Assembly: GCA_950022655.1 (NCBI GenBank)
Contig: OX465584.1
Coordinates: 54,206,789-54,270,788, forward strand
Length of the DNA stretch: 64,000 bases
Reading direction: 5' to 3'
Source: Alentia gelatinosa
Lineage: Eukaryota; Annelida; Polychaeta; Phyllodocida; Polynoidae
Part shown: in pieces, positions 1-11,059 of the stretch
Position numbering within the stretch: position 1 is the first letter of the stretch
Layout of the letters: every line of letters starts with the position of its first letter
Program-made: the position numbers and the translations under genes
The notes under the pieces: model-generated
Database searches by the model: none
What the model saw: the letters and a program-made list of their open reading frames with translations, nothing else
What the model was told of the DNA's origin: nothing

Positions 1-28
1 CGTGAGGCACATGAATTCCATCGCTTAA

Positions 29-441
29 AGACAAATGCGGGTAGGTATCGAAACGCCCCCTGGTTTAACACTGGTGCTGCCATCTGGGGCCATGAAAATA
101 TAGTAGTTTCTAATAGACACCAATAGATAAGCACTTACCTTCTTCAGATGGCCTTCCCATAGAAATCAGCGTGGTGACATAGTATTTTTTTAGCATTTTT
201 CATTTGTACATATTTCTAACTATCATAATCCAGAATTATTTGAAGAACATCAGTGTCATTTAGCAACAAAGTAAAAATATTGCATTTCCCCATAGACACC
301 AAAAGTTAGGCACTTACATTTTCAGATGGCCCTCCCATAGAAGTTAGCATGGTGACATGCAATTTCTTTTCATTTTATATTTGCTGATATATAGAACTTA
401 TATTATCCTGAGTTATTTGCAAATCTCAATAGAATTTGTCT
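29..441 (+). mobile_element. Family C non-autonomous element, copy 1 (TTAA-flanked)
   Basis: A 413-bp element begins AGACAAATGCGGGTAGGTA and ends ATTTGTCT. It is flanked on both sides by TTAA (25-28 and 442-445), which reads as a target-site duplication. Inside, a segment of about 190 bp occurs twice in tandem (motifs CAGATGGCC, CCCATAGAA and TGGTGACAT). A second copy lies inverted at 49361-49822. TTAA duplications are typical of piggyBac-type transposases, but the ends do not start with CCC as piggyBac ends usually do, so the superfamily is only an inference. No coding capacity is present. Confidence 0.65.
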
Positions 442-456
442 TTAAGCACATTACCA

Positions 457-768
457 GGGACCTGTTTCACTAGTTTTGTGACATGTCTAGATGGTGTGAC
501 ATGTCTAGATGGTGTCTAGATGGCGTGTCCGGTTTCATAAGAACTGGACATTAGACTTCATTCTTGCTTGCACTGTTGGTGCCGCTTTTCATGTCTGTCT
601 CACAATTTTGTCACGAAACTAGTGAAACAGGTCCATGACGTGTAGATTTGTCTAATTCCTATGTTTGGGGTCTGTCTTTTCCTAAGGGCAGCTACTTGTG
701 TTGTCACAAAACCAGACAACCCAATCTGTCTGTATGGTGTCACAGACATAACTAGTGAAACAGGTCCC
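457..768. mobile_element. Family E element, copy 1
   Basis: The stretch begins GGGACCTGTTTCACTAGTTT and ends ACTAGTGAAACAGGTCCC, giving terminal inverted repeats of about 20 bp. A further inverted end lies inside at about 601-632, so this is either two elements end to end or a duplication. Two more copies occur at 41738-42101 and 55823-56121. CATGTCTAGATGG-type subterminal repeats are seen in all copies. No protein is encoded. I infer a MITE of unknown superfamily. Confidence 0.6.
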
Positions 769-882
769 AGATAACAGACTCCTTACACCAACACTGACCT
801 TGCCTTGTATTTTCTGTGTACTGCTCTGCCACCATCACCTGTCACCTGTCACCCAGCTAGCGACGTTGGAAGTCATCAACAA

Positions 883-1530
883 CATCCTTCACCTTTCAGC
901 TGGAGACACGCCTAGCGAGAAACGCAGCGATTTCCAGAACCGCCTACACAAAATGGCGAGTATGAAGGCTATTATTTGCCTAAAGCCAAAGACACACCAA
1001 GCGAAAAACGCAGCGAGTTCTGTAATCGCCAACACAAAATGGTGCGTGTGTGTGTGCGATATTGTTTCATAGTAACATTTCCCACCAATTCAGAGATTCA
1101 ATGGAACCATGGTGAAGCATTGAAAGGCAGTTGAATTTCATAAGAACAAAGAGCCATAATATAGATCTGTCCACCCAAGGGGCCTGCCATACTGCTAACC
1201 ACCTAGTGACTGCTTCATGAGCTAGCAATGGCTCTGTCCCCTATATCTCCCACCGATAATGTAGCATCTCTGATGCAATAATCAGGTGAAATATGAAATA
1301 TTAGCTCACATATATATACGCCATTTTGTGTTGGCGATTCCGGAAATCGCCGCATTACTCGCTTGGTCTGTCTCCAGCATAAAGCTCGATACAAATCAAG
1401 CGAGAAATGCAGCTGTTATTCAATATTTCACCTGATTATTTCTTCTGAGATGCTAAATTATCCTTGGGAGATATTACTATGATATAATATCTCACATACA
1501 CGCCATTTTGTGTTTCTCATTCTTCTTGCC
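883..1530. repeat. Family T repeat cluster
   Basis: The motif CGCCATTTTGTGTTGGCGAT, or its reverse complement, recurs at about 940, 1030, 1320 and 1500, each time next to a CGCAGCGATTTC-like or GAAATCGC-like segment. Sequence at 1242-1390 matches 16065-16203 closely (TAATCAGGTGAAATATGA, then CACATATAT, then CGCCATTTTGTG). The 105-codon open frame at 755-1072 lies across these repeats and the end of family E, so I do not call it a gene. Confidence 0.5.
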
Positions 1531-1859
1531 TCCGGCGTTTGGCAGCATAACTGAGTGTTTCCCATGCTCAAAAAGCATGGATACAGATTAACTAAAAATG
1601 ATGAACTGACGGAACAAGTTTCGTGTTAAGTTGTTCTCTGTTACTCCTTTTTCTCAAGATGCCTGTCAGGCTCAATGGCCATAAAAGACCCAACTTAATC
1701 GTCCACATCAAAACATCTTCCTTTAAATTTAACTAAGCTGTCCATTTTAATAATACCTGAAATGCTTTGGAAACGTTCATCTTCACAGCTAAGAAGTTTG
1801 TGAAGAGAGTTGTATTGAGACAACTTGGATTGCATCTATTGAAGCGTGTGGTGTCATGG

Positions 1860-2200
1860 CATGTTATGCGGATTTACTTCACCGTTTCCAGATGTTTAAA
1901 CTAGACGACTTAAAACGTTACGACTGGCTGTAGATCGTCTAGCCAAGAGTCGTCTGGTGCTCGATTACGCAATGTTGGCTACAATATTCATATAGTCGTC
2001 GGCGTCAAATCATCTGTATAATCGCCAGGTGGTGCCAAATCTAACGTAATCGGACGATCTGTGGTTATTACTCATTTTTTCGTTAACACTAGATGATTTC
2101 TTGGCATTTACTGATGGAAATCGTAAGGTAGTGCTTATTTCAAGAATCGTCGCATATAATCGTTTAGTGTAAACGCTAGGAATGGCTCCTGACAAATATA
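1860..2200. repeat. Family F repeat (GTCGTCTAG-rich), copy 1
   Basis: The segment is rich in GTCGTCTAG, CGATTATTGGC-like and ACGATCT motifs and ends near GTTTAGTGTAAACGCTAGG. The same vocabulary occurs at 45900-45985, 47395-47600 and 55735-56215, where copies end in GTGTAAACGCC or GTGCAAACGCC. Exact ends cannot be fixed. No protein is recognisable. Confidence 0.4.
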
Positions 2201-2209
2201 TTGATACCA

Positions 2210-3215
2210 AATATCAGCTGACACAACCGGTATTCCTCTACCCCATAATATCTATCGTACGCTGTTTGTATGGATGCCTTTATATTGGTTAGTAGAGGGA
2301 GATTTTGATATCATGATGTAGAAAGTAAAGGAGTTTTTTTATTCATCAAGTAGAATAGGAAAGAGATTTTGTATTGCAGTTAAACAGAAAGGAATGAGGT
2401 TCTTTACGATTGAGTAAAAAGATATTTTTCTATTATTAAGTGGACATTTTTCTATTATTAAATAGAAAGGAAAGAAGGGACTAATCATCCAAGTAAAAGG
2501 GGATTTTATCAAATCTTTTCACAATACTTGCATCATCACACATTATTGTAGACCTTAGCTAAAATTCCTGAAGTGATCAATAATAGAACTAAGAGTGATA
2601 CATATAGCCTCTGCGAACTCATGTCTTGCTGCTTCTTCGTGCAAAGCTGTTGGAAATAAAATAAGTTAAACCTAAATCTAACGCTGGCTGACACTAAGAT
2701 AATCATGTTTTCTCTATTGGCGACAGAGGCCTAGACTCCAGGTCAGCTTGGGAATAAAAGCCGTTTACAGGAAAAGAAGTTTGCCCTTCGTACTTTATAG
2801 CATCCGATGTGCTATAGCCGGGAGCCCATCTGTCTTTGGAAGTACCTGAGGTGAGCTTTTCTGAACTCTAAAACGAATTTACATAATTCAATACAAATGT
2901 CTCTCTCCGAGAGGCACAGTGTTTAGAGTGAGTGGGTTAGGTTCTCACAGATATAAAAAATAATGAGCCAGACCCTCGAAACTCTCCAGTTGTCTACGTT
3001 CTTGTAGAAACATATTGTCGAGAGCCAGCTTGATATATTTCGGTGGATATTTTCACCCAAGAAGAACACTCCTAAATCATTTATTAAATATGATATATTA
3101 ATTCTCTATATATTATATATGTCCTATTCAGAAATTAGAAAGTTAGGCTTCACTCATGTGTAGGCGCATCCCTCCCAGAAGCCCCTGCCCCATGGAACCA
3201 CCCCCTTCTCTAGAA
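2210..3215. other. AT-rich stretch, nothing recognised
   Basis: I see no gene, clear repeat family or structured RNA here. Short runs such as TTTTTCTATTATTAAGTGGA are locally duplicated near 2420-2460. Confidence 0.4.
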
Positions 3216-3219
3216 ATGA

Positions 3220-3640
3220 ATAATTAGTTGAAACCAAACGAGTTAGCCTTGTCAATGTTTATGCCACGATGGGCAGGTTGTGTATTACTACACGAGGCGT
3301 TAGCCAAGTGTAGTGAGAAGCAGACTGACCAGAGTGGTATAACCATTGAGAAGGCTAACTCGAGTTCGGTTTAGTATTTATCATACCCCATCTCACCGAT
3401 ATACAGAGAAAATTTTGTAATTATCCATGTTAGTACCGTGTTGACACTCATTGGAGGATGTCCACATTTATCAATGCTGCCGGGTCTACTTTCATTATCT
3501 CGTCCCTGATTGATCCGTGTTTTTTATTCACCTCGGTGCATAAATAACACTTTATTCAACGCTCCGTCAAATACATTGAGTCAATGTTAAACCTATGGCG
3601 TTTTTTTATTAAGGGTAGTATAAAAATCAAGATCCGATTG
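3220..3640. mobile_element. Modular hairpin element (superfamily A/S), copy at 3.2 kb
   Basis: A palindromic module at about 3220-3372 has arms AACGAGTTAGCCTT and AAGGCTAACTCG around the tip CTACACGAGGCGTTAGCCAA (3288 onwards). It is followed by the terminal module in minus orientation, CAATGTTAAACCTATGG at 3582-3598, ending in a GGGTAGTATAA variant. This two-part layout recurs throughout the window. Confidence 0.55.
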
Positions 3641-3785
3641 TCCTCGGCAGGCTTTTGCCTGTGTACCTACAATCTACCACACGACTCCCTGAGTTCCTCT
3701 GTGAACACTTATCCTAGCTACAATCGTGAATTACTCTGATAGACACAACTTTATAATATGCTACAGAAATGTAGTGCTAAGGATT

Positions 3786-3960
3786 ATCTCCCCCCTGGCA
3801 TCTTTTTCCCCATAGACTTAACATTGGGAACTCGGACTCAACGCCCATGGAGTATTGTAAAAAAAAAGAAAAATAAGGGACTCAATGGGCAATGATGTCT
3901 CAAATCTTGGACAATTAGTCAGTGATGGGGGTGAGATAATATCTAAACCACACTCGATCC
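3786..3960 (+). mobile_element. Superfamily S terminal module, copy at 3.8 kb
   Basis: The module has TATCTCCCCCCTGG at its left, then CCATAGACTTAACATTG at 3810-3826, then GGGAACTCG, an inner inverted pair (GGGACTCAATGGGC against GGACTCAACGCCCATGG), and GGGGGTGAGATAATA on the right. It matches modules at 42463, 42758 and 45067. There is no coding content. Confidence 0.55.
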
Positions 3961-4847
3961 ATAGCTGCTGAAAAAGAACAATTCATTTTGGTTTGATACA
4001 TAAGTTCACTCAGCTTTGCCTCATGGCATATTTTCAGTGGCTATGAATTTCGATGCAGTTTCTTCTTATTCTCCCAGCTTCAACATGGAGTTCCTCTTCT
4101 CAGATATAAAGATAGCTAATGCCTTCTTTAAAAAGGAGGGGATAGAGTTTCCGCCACAAACGGATAAGCGCAGCGCTCGTAAGTTCAGTGCAGTAAGGTT
4201 AGGCAGTGTTACGCTTACCCCCAACGCGTCAAACGGTCCACTCCCCTCCTGCAGGTGCTTTTACGTGAGAACGTACGCGGACCTTCAAGTTTACATGCCT
4301 CTCGCTAGAATCTCTACACCTAATTTCCCAATTTAAAATTCTTAAATCACGTACCTAAACACAGAAAACCTACTTTTAAAAACATGGATGTTTATTCTTC
4401 CTGCTCTATTATACACCTGTGAACATTGTTGTCATACTTAGTGACCTCTGCTCTCTATATCGGAAAATCGTGAACGGCCTACTGTGCCTATACTGGCTCC
4501 AGTCCCTGCATCCTATGGCTACCCTCCTCGCTTGGATACAGGTTTGATTCATATGCCAGTCAGAGAAGGATACAACTTTATTGTGATTGTGTTTAATCAT
4601 TTAAGGAATGTTCATAATCAAAGACTTAAGCAAGCCTAAACTGTGCCGTACATTGTTATACGGACCAGTCTATGTGCCAAAATAAGACTTTGAATGGCGA
4701 TTAAAAGCAAATTCTTATGAATTTCAAGGTTTCTAATGAGGGAAATCACAACTGTGACTCAAAAATCACCCCTCCTCACTAACGGCATCGGGGCAAGTAT
4801 TTGCAGATCCGTGAGTTTGTAACATTTCACAGATTAAACGCACTGTT
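3961..4847. other. Unassigned stretch with one 106-codon open frame
   Basis: I recognise no repeat family here. An open frame at 4016-4336 (+) encodes 106 residues without low complexity, but I see no known domain, signal peptide or convincing splice sites. It may be chance or an old gene fragment. Confidence 0.3.
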
Positions 4848-5481
4848 CACAGAGCAGCTCACAGAGCAGCTCACAGAGCAGCTCACAGAGCAGCTCACAG
4901 AGCAGCTCACAGAGCAGCTCACAGAGCAGCTCACAGAGCAGCTCACAGAGCAACTCACAGAGCAACTCACAGGGCAGCTCACAGAGCAGCTCACAGGGCA
5001 GCTCACAGGGCAGCTCACAGGGCAGCTCACAGGGCAGCTCACAGAGCAGCTCACAGCGCAGCTCACAGAGCAGCTCACAGAGCAGCTCACAGAGCAGCTC
5101 ACAGAGCAGCTCACAGAGCAGCTCACAGAGCAGCTCACAGAGCAGCTCACAGAGCAGCTCACAGAGCAGCTCACAGAGCAGCTCACAGGGCAGCTCACAG
5201 AGCAGCTCACAGGGCAGCTCACAGGGCAGCTCACAGGGCAGCTCACAGGGCAGCTCACAGGGCAGCTCAAAGAACAGCTCATAGGGCAGCTCACAGAGCA
5301 GTTCACAGGGCAGCTCACAGGGCAGCTCACAGGGCAGCTCACAGGGCAGTTCACAGAGCAGCTCACAGAGCAGCTCACAGAGCAGCTCACAGAGCAGCTC
5401 ACAGGGCAGCTCACAGGGCAGCTCACAGGGCAGCTCACAGGGCAGCTCACAGGGCAGCTCACAGAGCAGCTCACAGAACAG
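4848..5481 (+). repeat. 12-bp minisatellite (CTCACAGAGCAG)n
   Basis: About 53 tandem copies of a 12-bp unit, CTCACAGAGCAG or CTCACAGGGCAG, run without interruption. Because 12 is a multiple of 3 and the unit has no stop codon in several frames, it opens one forward frame (repeating Thr-Glu/Gly-Gln-Leu) and two reverse frames (Ser-Val-Ser-Cys and Cys-Glu-Leu-Leu types). None is likely to be a gene. The GAG/GGG variants follow a pattern G-E-GGGG near 4969 that returns 216 bp (18 units) later at 5185, showing block duplication. Confidence 0.95.
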
Positions 5482-5799
5482 TACCCATCTCAGCATATGA
5501 AAGTTGAACCAGGTCAATGCCTGCTGAAATACAACTGCCTCTGGGCTTAGTGAGTTATATTTGGCGAGTTTAGCAGTCCGGGAACAGCAGGAATATTAGC
5601 GGCAGTTTCCTGTGGGCACAGCCCCATTAGCCACGCTACAATTATATACAGAATCCATGTTTTATCACAGACTACATGGAGGGAAGGCGACTGTGGGCGA
5701 ATGCACAAAATACAAAGTAAGTTTGCAATGAATCTTTGATGTACGCTTATAATAACCCTGTTCATATATCATATATATTTTTATTACCAACCAAATACA

Positions 5800-5925
5800 A
5801 AGTCTCCATAGGAAATGTATAGAGCACCTGGAATTCACTACCCGGAGATTCTGGCATGTCAGAATCTCCGAGGGGAGATTCCAGAAACAATGGTCTGATT
5901 TCATAATGAGGTCAGATTATTATTA
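5800..5925. mobile_element. Family P hairpin, copy 1
   Basis: The palindrome is centred on GGAGATTCTGGCATGTCAGA and its complement AATCTCCGAGG, with outer motifs CATAGGAAATGTATAGAGCA and CATAATGAGGTCA. An inverted second copy lies at 41010-41140 with the same outer and inner motifs. It is short, has no coding capacity and is probably a hairpin MITE. Confidence 0.5.
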
Positions 5926-7245
5926 TGCATAAGTTTCTTGAATATTATTTCCACATTGATTATACATTATCAGTCATAATAAGCTGATTCACCATCAGAA
6001 ACCACTGTCAGAAAACGTTTTGCATACTAAAAACACAGGAAAATAGCAAACTCCGTGTCTAAGATGAGTGCCCAGCTGACCATGACCAATCACTCCAGAC
6101 CTAAGCACCTTATTGACCCATTGGTGCAGTGTGAGGTGTCAGAAATACTGCTTCTGGAGGCTATATGTGGTAAAATGAATTTTTGGGGTATTATTTAATT
6201 GATTTGGGGTCAAAGTATAGGAAAATGATGGGGTTCAAATTTTCTAACCCCTGATCACCCCTCCAATTCCAACACCCTGACCTAACCATCTGCTCTGATA
6301 ATCATGAATCTATTTTAATCTTGCTGTCTTTTTTTGAGTATTTTGACGATGCTTATTACATTTAAGACATTTTCAAAGTGACAGGAAACACATTTCATGG
6401 ACTTTCTGTCGTTTTTCTGGCGGTCGTTTCCTTAGTGATCCCTCAAATCTGCCCTTGGGTTTAGTAGCTCTGCTGATTTGCACAAACTTGCTGCCTTTTC
6501 TTAGGTTTTTAATGAAGCTGAGTTCATTTATGACACTTTCAAAGTATCAGGAAGTTACTCTTACTGATTTTTCTGTTTCTCTCCCAGCACTTTTTTATAT
6601 ACCAAATTTTACAACTTCTTTTTCTGTAAATGATTAATCAATTTTTAAATTAGGAGCTGCATTCTCCCAATAGCAGACCACTCTCCCTTCTTACTAGAAG
6701 GCAGTACATGTAGACTATAAAGTGGAGTAGAGCGTTGTATCTATGAGAGTATTAGGGTAGCCTTAGGGAAAGAGGCGGTTGAAGACAGATTACATGTTAG
6801 TAATGAGAGACTCCAAGAAAGATGTGCCATAATGAAACCTAGGGAACCCAGGTTGATGCTCTTAATGGGTATCATAAGAAAGCTACACAACATGAATATT
6901 TTAGGAACAAATCCCATCATGGAGACCGAATCACTCGATCAAGAGAAAAACATGACATCAAATTGCCTCGCCCAAAAAAAGTAGAAATTTCTAAAATCAG
7001 CTATAAATGGAGCACCTTCTCGCAAATTTCGCAAAAAGCTTAGTATAGCAAATCGAGCAAAGTAGTCTGTCAAGAATCTCCAGGAAATGTAAGAAACTTT
7101 ATTGGTAATTAGTGAAATTAATACTGACTTATTTTGGAAATTCGAATTACTGCAATCTGCATATTTGAGCAAATCGAGAAACATTATTACCTTATCGGAA
7201 GGAATTCAGATCAAAAGACACATGTTCTGAGGTCTTTTATGTGCA
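5926..7245. other. Mostly unassigned AT-rich stretch
   Basis: A short fragment of family M is visible at about 6045-6130 (AGCTGACCATGACCAATCAC). The rest shows no gene or repeat that I can define from this window. Confidence 0.4.
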
Positions 7246-7249
7246 TCTA

Positions 7250-7945
7250 AAAGCCCGTTTCCAATCGCCGATTATTCGGCAAGAAATCTGCCGTCAGGTA
7301 CCACCGATTAATATTTTTGGTAAACCGATGCCAGATCAGAGAATGGAAACGAGACATACGTTGTGTACCAAGGCCAACGCCGACAGAATTCTCACACACT
7401 GACAGAATCAAAATGCTTTGATTTTGTTGGCGATCCCCAATGTTTTACTGTGAATATTAGATCGGTATGGACCAAGGAAATGCAATAGATAAGATGCATA
7501 ACTGCACACTGCCTGATTATTTGATACCGATGAATAGTCGGTGGCACTATCGACATACTTTTAAGGTAACTAAAGGAATCGGTGTCATTTTAGTCGGCCA
7601 ATGATAACAAGCTTTAAATGTCAATTTCCATTTGCCAATGAAAACGGCAATGATTAATCGAGTTCCCTTAAAAGTGTGTTGGTGGTGCCACAGACTGCAT
7701 GTCGGTGTCTAAAAGTCGGTCCTGCATTAAATAGGTTCCTACCGATTTAACATTCATGCTGAAACCTTGAGCCACACCAATGAAGTCAAAGCTTTTTGAA
7801 TTTTTCGCCAAATTAATCAGTGGCATTTCAAATACCAGGCCGTTTCCGATCACCGATATGGCGTTGGTGTATTAGAATAATTGATCAGTGGTTCCCAACT
7901 GTAAATCAGTGCCGATTAATGGGCCAGTGGAAAATTATTTTTATA
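7250..7945. repeat. Family G repeats (CGATTATT / ACCACCGATT type)
   Basis: Motifs such as CCGATTATTCGGCAAGAAAT, GGTACCACCGATTAAT, AATGGAAACGAGA and ACAAAATCAAAATGCTTTGA recur here and at 34990-35430 in the same order. Weaker relatives are seen at 16200-16680, 18220-18420, 19430-19660 and 28370-28720. It is probably an old, diverged MITE family. I cannot set exact ends. Confidence 0.4.
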
Positions 7946-8067
7946 GAGGAAACCTATGATAGTTTAGGGTCTGAACTCATATCCCATCGGGTTTGAATCG
8001 CATAGTGTGATGTATGTATTAAGAATATTACAGGGTGCCTCCTAACAGGTCCTCACTCCAGATAGTG

Positions 8068-9142
8068 GTTAAAGTGGGATTCACACGGAGAGACTCATGT
8101 ACTTAAGACTAGAGTACTTTACATTTTTTCCCAGTCTCCGATAATTTTCCCTTTGTCCAATAATCTCAGAGCAGAATGCTTAAATTGAGCTTTCTCTAGG
8201 GAAAATGGCGGATCTGATTCACATGGAAGGACAAATCCGGTACATAGTCTCCCTTTCAGAAAGTATATAGTCTCTGGCTTGCAGCTTTTTCCCGTGTGAA
8301 TGCGTTCCTGGAGACTCAAGTACCTATGTTCAGGGTACATAGTCTCTAGCGCAGGGCCTCCTTCTGTATGAACCTGTGAAAACACACCCCACTGACACTA
8401 AGGGGCCTTCATTATCAGCGAGAGGTACGCCAGTCTCTCCAAAGTCCCCGAAATACTTTAAACAGGTTTAAGTGGGATTCACACGATGGGACAAATGGAC
8501 CTGAGACTGGTGTACTTCACACCTTTGGACGAGTCGGCTACTATTTCCAGCTGGGTACAACGTTTCACAGATTGGAGTGTGCTACAGTCTCAGGGTAAAA
8601 TGGCGGATTCAATTCACATTGGAAGACAGTCACACACTCAGGGTACTTCCACGTGTGAATAGGTGTAATTTTGAGACCACTGTGACTCACAGATTGGGGT
8701 AGAACATGTGAAATATATTTGTCTCACCAAAATGCCCCTCTAAATTTTAAACCTGTTTAAGTTAAAGTCAAAATATCATGGGATTCTGTTCCTTGTTAGG
8801 GGTAAAAGTTGTCTCAACAAAAGGGAACTCTGTCACTCACACGAGGAGATTGTGTTCCAGTACCGAATCTCAACAGCGTTTGTCTCAGACAAACGGCCTG
8901 TGAAGTACATGAAGCCCACCGTGTGAATGCCACTTTAAAATCCAAATTGCTAGAGACTATGTACCATGGCAGGGAAAATTGACGCTGACCACTTTCCCTG
9001 CCCCCCCCCCCCACTTAGTCTCAGGGAATTGAGTCTTAGGGGTGTCACACAAGGAGATTATGTACTGGCAAATAATTCCAGGAAAATTGTCTCAGACAAA
9101 CCCTGCAGAAAGTACATGAGTCTCGTGTGAATCCCACTTAAG
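8068..9142. mobile_element. Family D elements, tandem pair
   Basis: Terminal motif AAAGTGGGATTCACACG occurs at about 8072 and 8470, and its complement CGTGTGAATCCCACTTA ends the region at about 9142. Internal blocks (CTGGTGTACTTCACACCTTT, ACATTTTGGTGAGAC-like, CTTGTTAGGGGTAAA) match 48240-50110 in inverted orientation. A poly-C run lies at about 9001-9012. This is an old non-autonomous repeat with no protein. Confidence 0.55.
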
Positions 9143-9599
9143 GCTGTTTGCACTGCCACCCCCAGTGTTTGAACCATCCCCTGTCTTCGTTTGGACTGAC
9201 CCCCGATAGGGTATATAAGGAGCAGATGCCCATTCAGAACTGTCATATATGGACTGGGTACTAGGGGACTTGGTTTTCCTAGTTTCAGGAGCTGACAATA
9301 ATGCAACTCCATAGGAACCGCATGCTTATTTAGTACGCATACGGCGCCCCATAGCAGCTGAACAGCTGAGCGACACACACAGTCGACAGCGCCAATGAAA
9401 TCACACGCAGCGTGTCATGTGACACACTGGACCAATGAAACGACAGGAATCTGGGTATTCAGGTCAAGGCGCGGGAATTTCACCCGCTCCGCTTCCCTTT
9501 TCTCTCTATCCGTGGTCGCAATAGCGGTAGGATTGGACGTGTTATTTGCTAAGCCTTGTGAATACACATAGCCCATTCAGAACTGACTTTGAACCCAGA
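9143..9599 (+). promoter_or_regulatory. Promoter-like cluster: TATA, two CCAAT boxes, E2F-like site, pyrimidine tract
   Basis: A TATATAAGGAGC sequence lies near 9211. Two CCAATGAAA boxes stand 40 bp apart (9392 and 9432). They are followed by GGCGCGGGAA (9468-9477, like an E2F site) and a pyrimidine tract CTTCCCTTTTCTCTCTATCC at 9492-9511 that resembles a TCT/TOP initiator. The 15-bp string GCCCATTCAGAACTG flanks the block as direct repeats (about 9226 and 9570). It could be a host promoter or a promoter carried by a retroposed copy. No downstream coding exon is evident. Confidence 0.3.
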
Positions 9600-11045
9600 C
9601 ACCGAGGTGTCAACATCTCCAAGCTGCTCAGCATTACCACCACTACAGTGAGGAGGCTAGAAGACCATAGGACACTAGGCTACAGAGGCCTTTACTGAGG
9701 ATTGGGCTTCTCTCCACAAGCTGCTATCACCCCAGCACTGGAGGAACATAGATTGATGACTGCTACCACCATCACTGCACGAAAACCACTATAACGCCAT
9801 TGCGATAACGCACATATCGGCTGTATCGTGCCTTGTTTATACTTGTATACACCTCTTATACGCGTCTACGTTTCGGGTGTCTACGAGACAGTTTCCATAT
9901 GTAGACGCGCGCGACTTGGCTGTCTTTCACGCCTGGCGTATTTAGGATAAAATATACTCTGCGCAATATATATACGCCAGGCGTATATATATGATACAAA
10001 CAAAAAAATTGCGACCCGCAGCCCGCCCCGTCCTGTGGGTGTTGGTAGAGGTTGCACCAACACTTACCCACCACCCGCCACCTACCAACCCCACCCCCTC
10101 CCGCCCCCCCGACACCCCACCACCCCACCACCCTACATTCACTCTACCCACAGTGAAGCCCTGGAACACGAGCCCTGGTACATGGAGGTCCTCTGTCTTC
10201 ACACATTACCTGAGTTTTGTCTCTGGGCGGGCGGGAGCATATAGGTGTGAAAGCGGCGGGTGTCAGAGCGGCAGGTGTCAAAGCGGCATCGGCAGCAGAT
10301 GTGTGGAAGCACTTGGGGTGGTAGGTTGATATCTGACCAGACCTTGTGTTATATATACAGTACCCAAGGTATGACTTCAGAAGAGTGGTGTTTTGAAAAA
10401 CTTTAAAAACTTTAAAAAAATGGTTTAAAAAACAAAAAATGCTTGGTTTATTATATGTGTTTAATGAAGAGATAATAGATGGGGTTTTAGAACAATTTTA
10501 TAATCACAATTGATAATATAACATTGGATTGATACATATACCAAGGACTTAATAACTAATGGTAAATGAAATATGCTACCACTGATGTCCCCAAGTGGCA
10601 GAGGTCGGAATTATTGGATAGTGGCGTAAATAAACAGAATCAGGCGTATATATGACGTATATATAAGACCGCACCTTGGACATGTATATACGCCACTAGA
10701 TAAGGCGTCTACGAGACGGATAACAGGTCTAACTTCTAGACACAAAATCCTACTGTTAGACGCGTTTCGTATACATATGTAAAGCGGTAAGTTTCGTGCA
10801 GTGCATATTCTACTGCTTTGGATCATCTATATCCACAAGTCAAGGAGACAATGGACAATAACTGAAAGTGTTAGACTATGGAATTGAATGTGATTGTATG
10901 TTGATGAGAATTGTTATGCAACTGTATATATTGTTATAATATATATTATAAATACATATCTGTGTAGGGCTATCTGTCTTCTTCATTAAGTATAGAGGAT
11001 ATTCTGAATTCTTTTTTCTGGGTTAGCTAGTCTATAAGATTAGGC
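9600..11045. repeat. Family R repeat, copy 1, split by a family Q insertion
   Basis: Sequence at 9600-9772 and 10804-11045 is collinear with 42130-42204 plus 42810-43235. Shared landmarks are ATTACCACCACTA, CTTCTCCACAAGCT, CCCAGCACTGGAGG, TGACTGCTACCAC, GTCTTCTTCATTA and CTATAAGATTAGGCCTT. Copy 1 is interrupted by family Q, copy 2 by two S-type elements, so the pre-insertion sequence of each can be read from the other. The nature of R is unknown. Confidence 0.6.
9773..10803. mobile_element. Family Q, CACTG-ended element, copy 1 (CACTA-like)
   Basis: This 1031-bp element begins CACTGCACGAAAACCAC and ends GTTTCGTGCAGTG, flanked by the 3-bp duplication CAT (9770-9772 and 10804-10806). Many subterminal repeats of TATACGCC/GGCGTATA type lie within about 200 bp of both ends. 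CACTA/EnSpm transposons characteristically have CACTA or CACTG ends, 3-bp TSDs and subterminal repeats, so assignment to that superfamily is a reasoned inference. The C-rich centre (about 10010-10140) opens spurious proline-rich frames. No transposase is encoded. Confidence 0.75.
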
Positions 11046-11059
11046 CTTAGCTACTGTAT

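Noticed and set aside
1768..1780. A further GAAACGTT string as a hammerhead
   Set aside because: No CTGANGA strand and no pairing stems are present around it.
4801..5550. A 249-residue frame rich in Thr-Glu-Gln-Leu and two reverse frames rich in Cys
   Set aside because: All come from the 12-bp minisatellite, whose unit has no stop in these frames. Start and end lie in ordinary non-coding DNA.
9991..10329. Proline-rich frames at 10 kb
   Set aside because: They arise from the C-rich core of the CACTG element.
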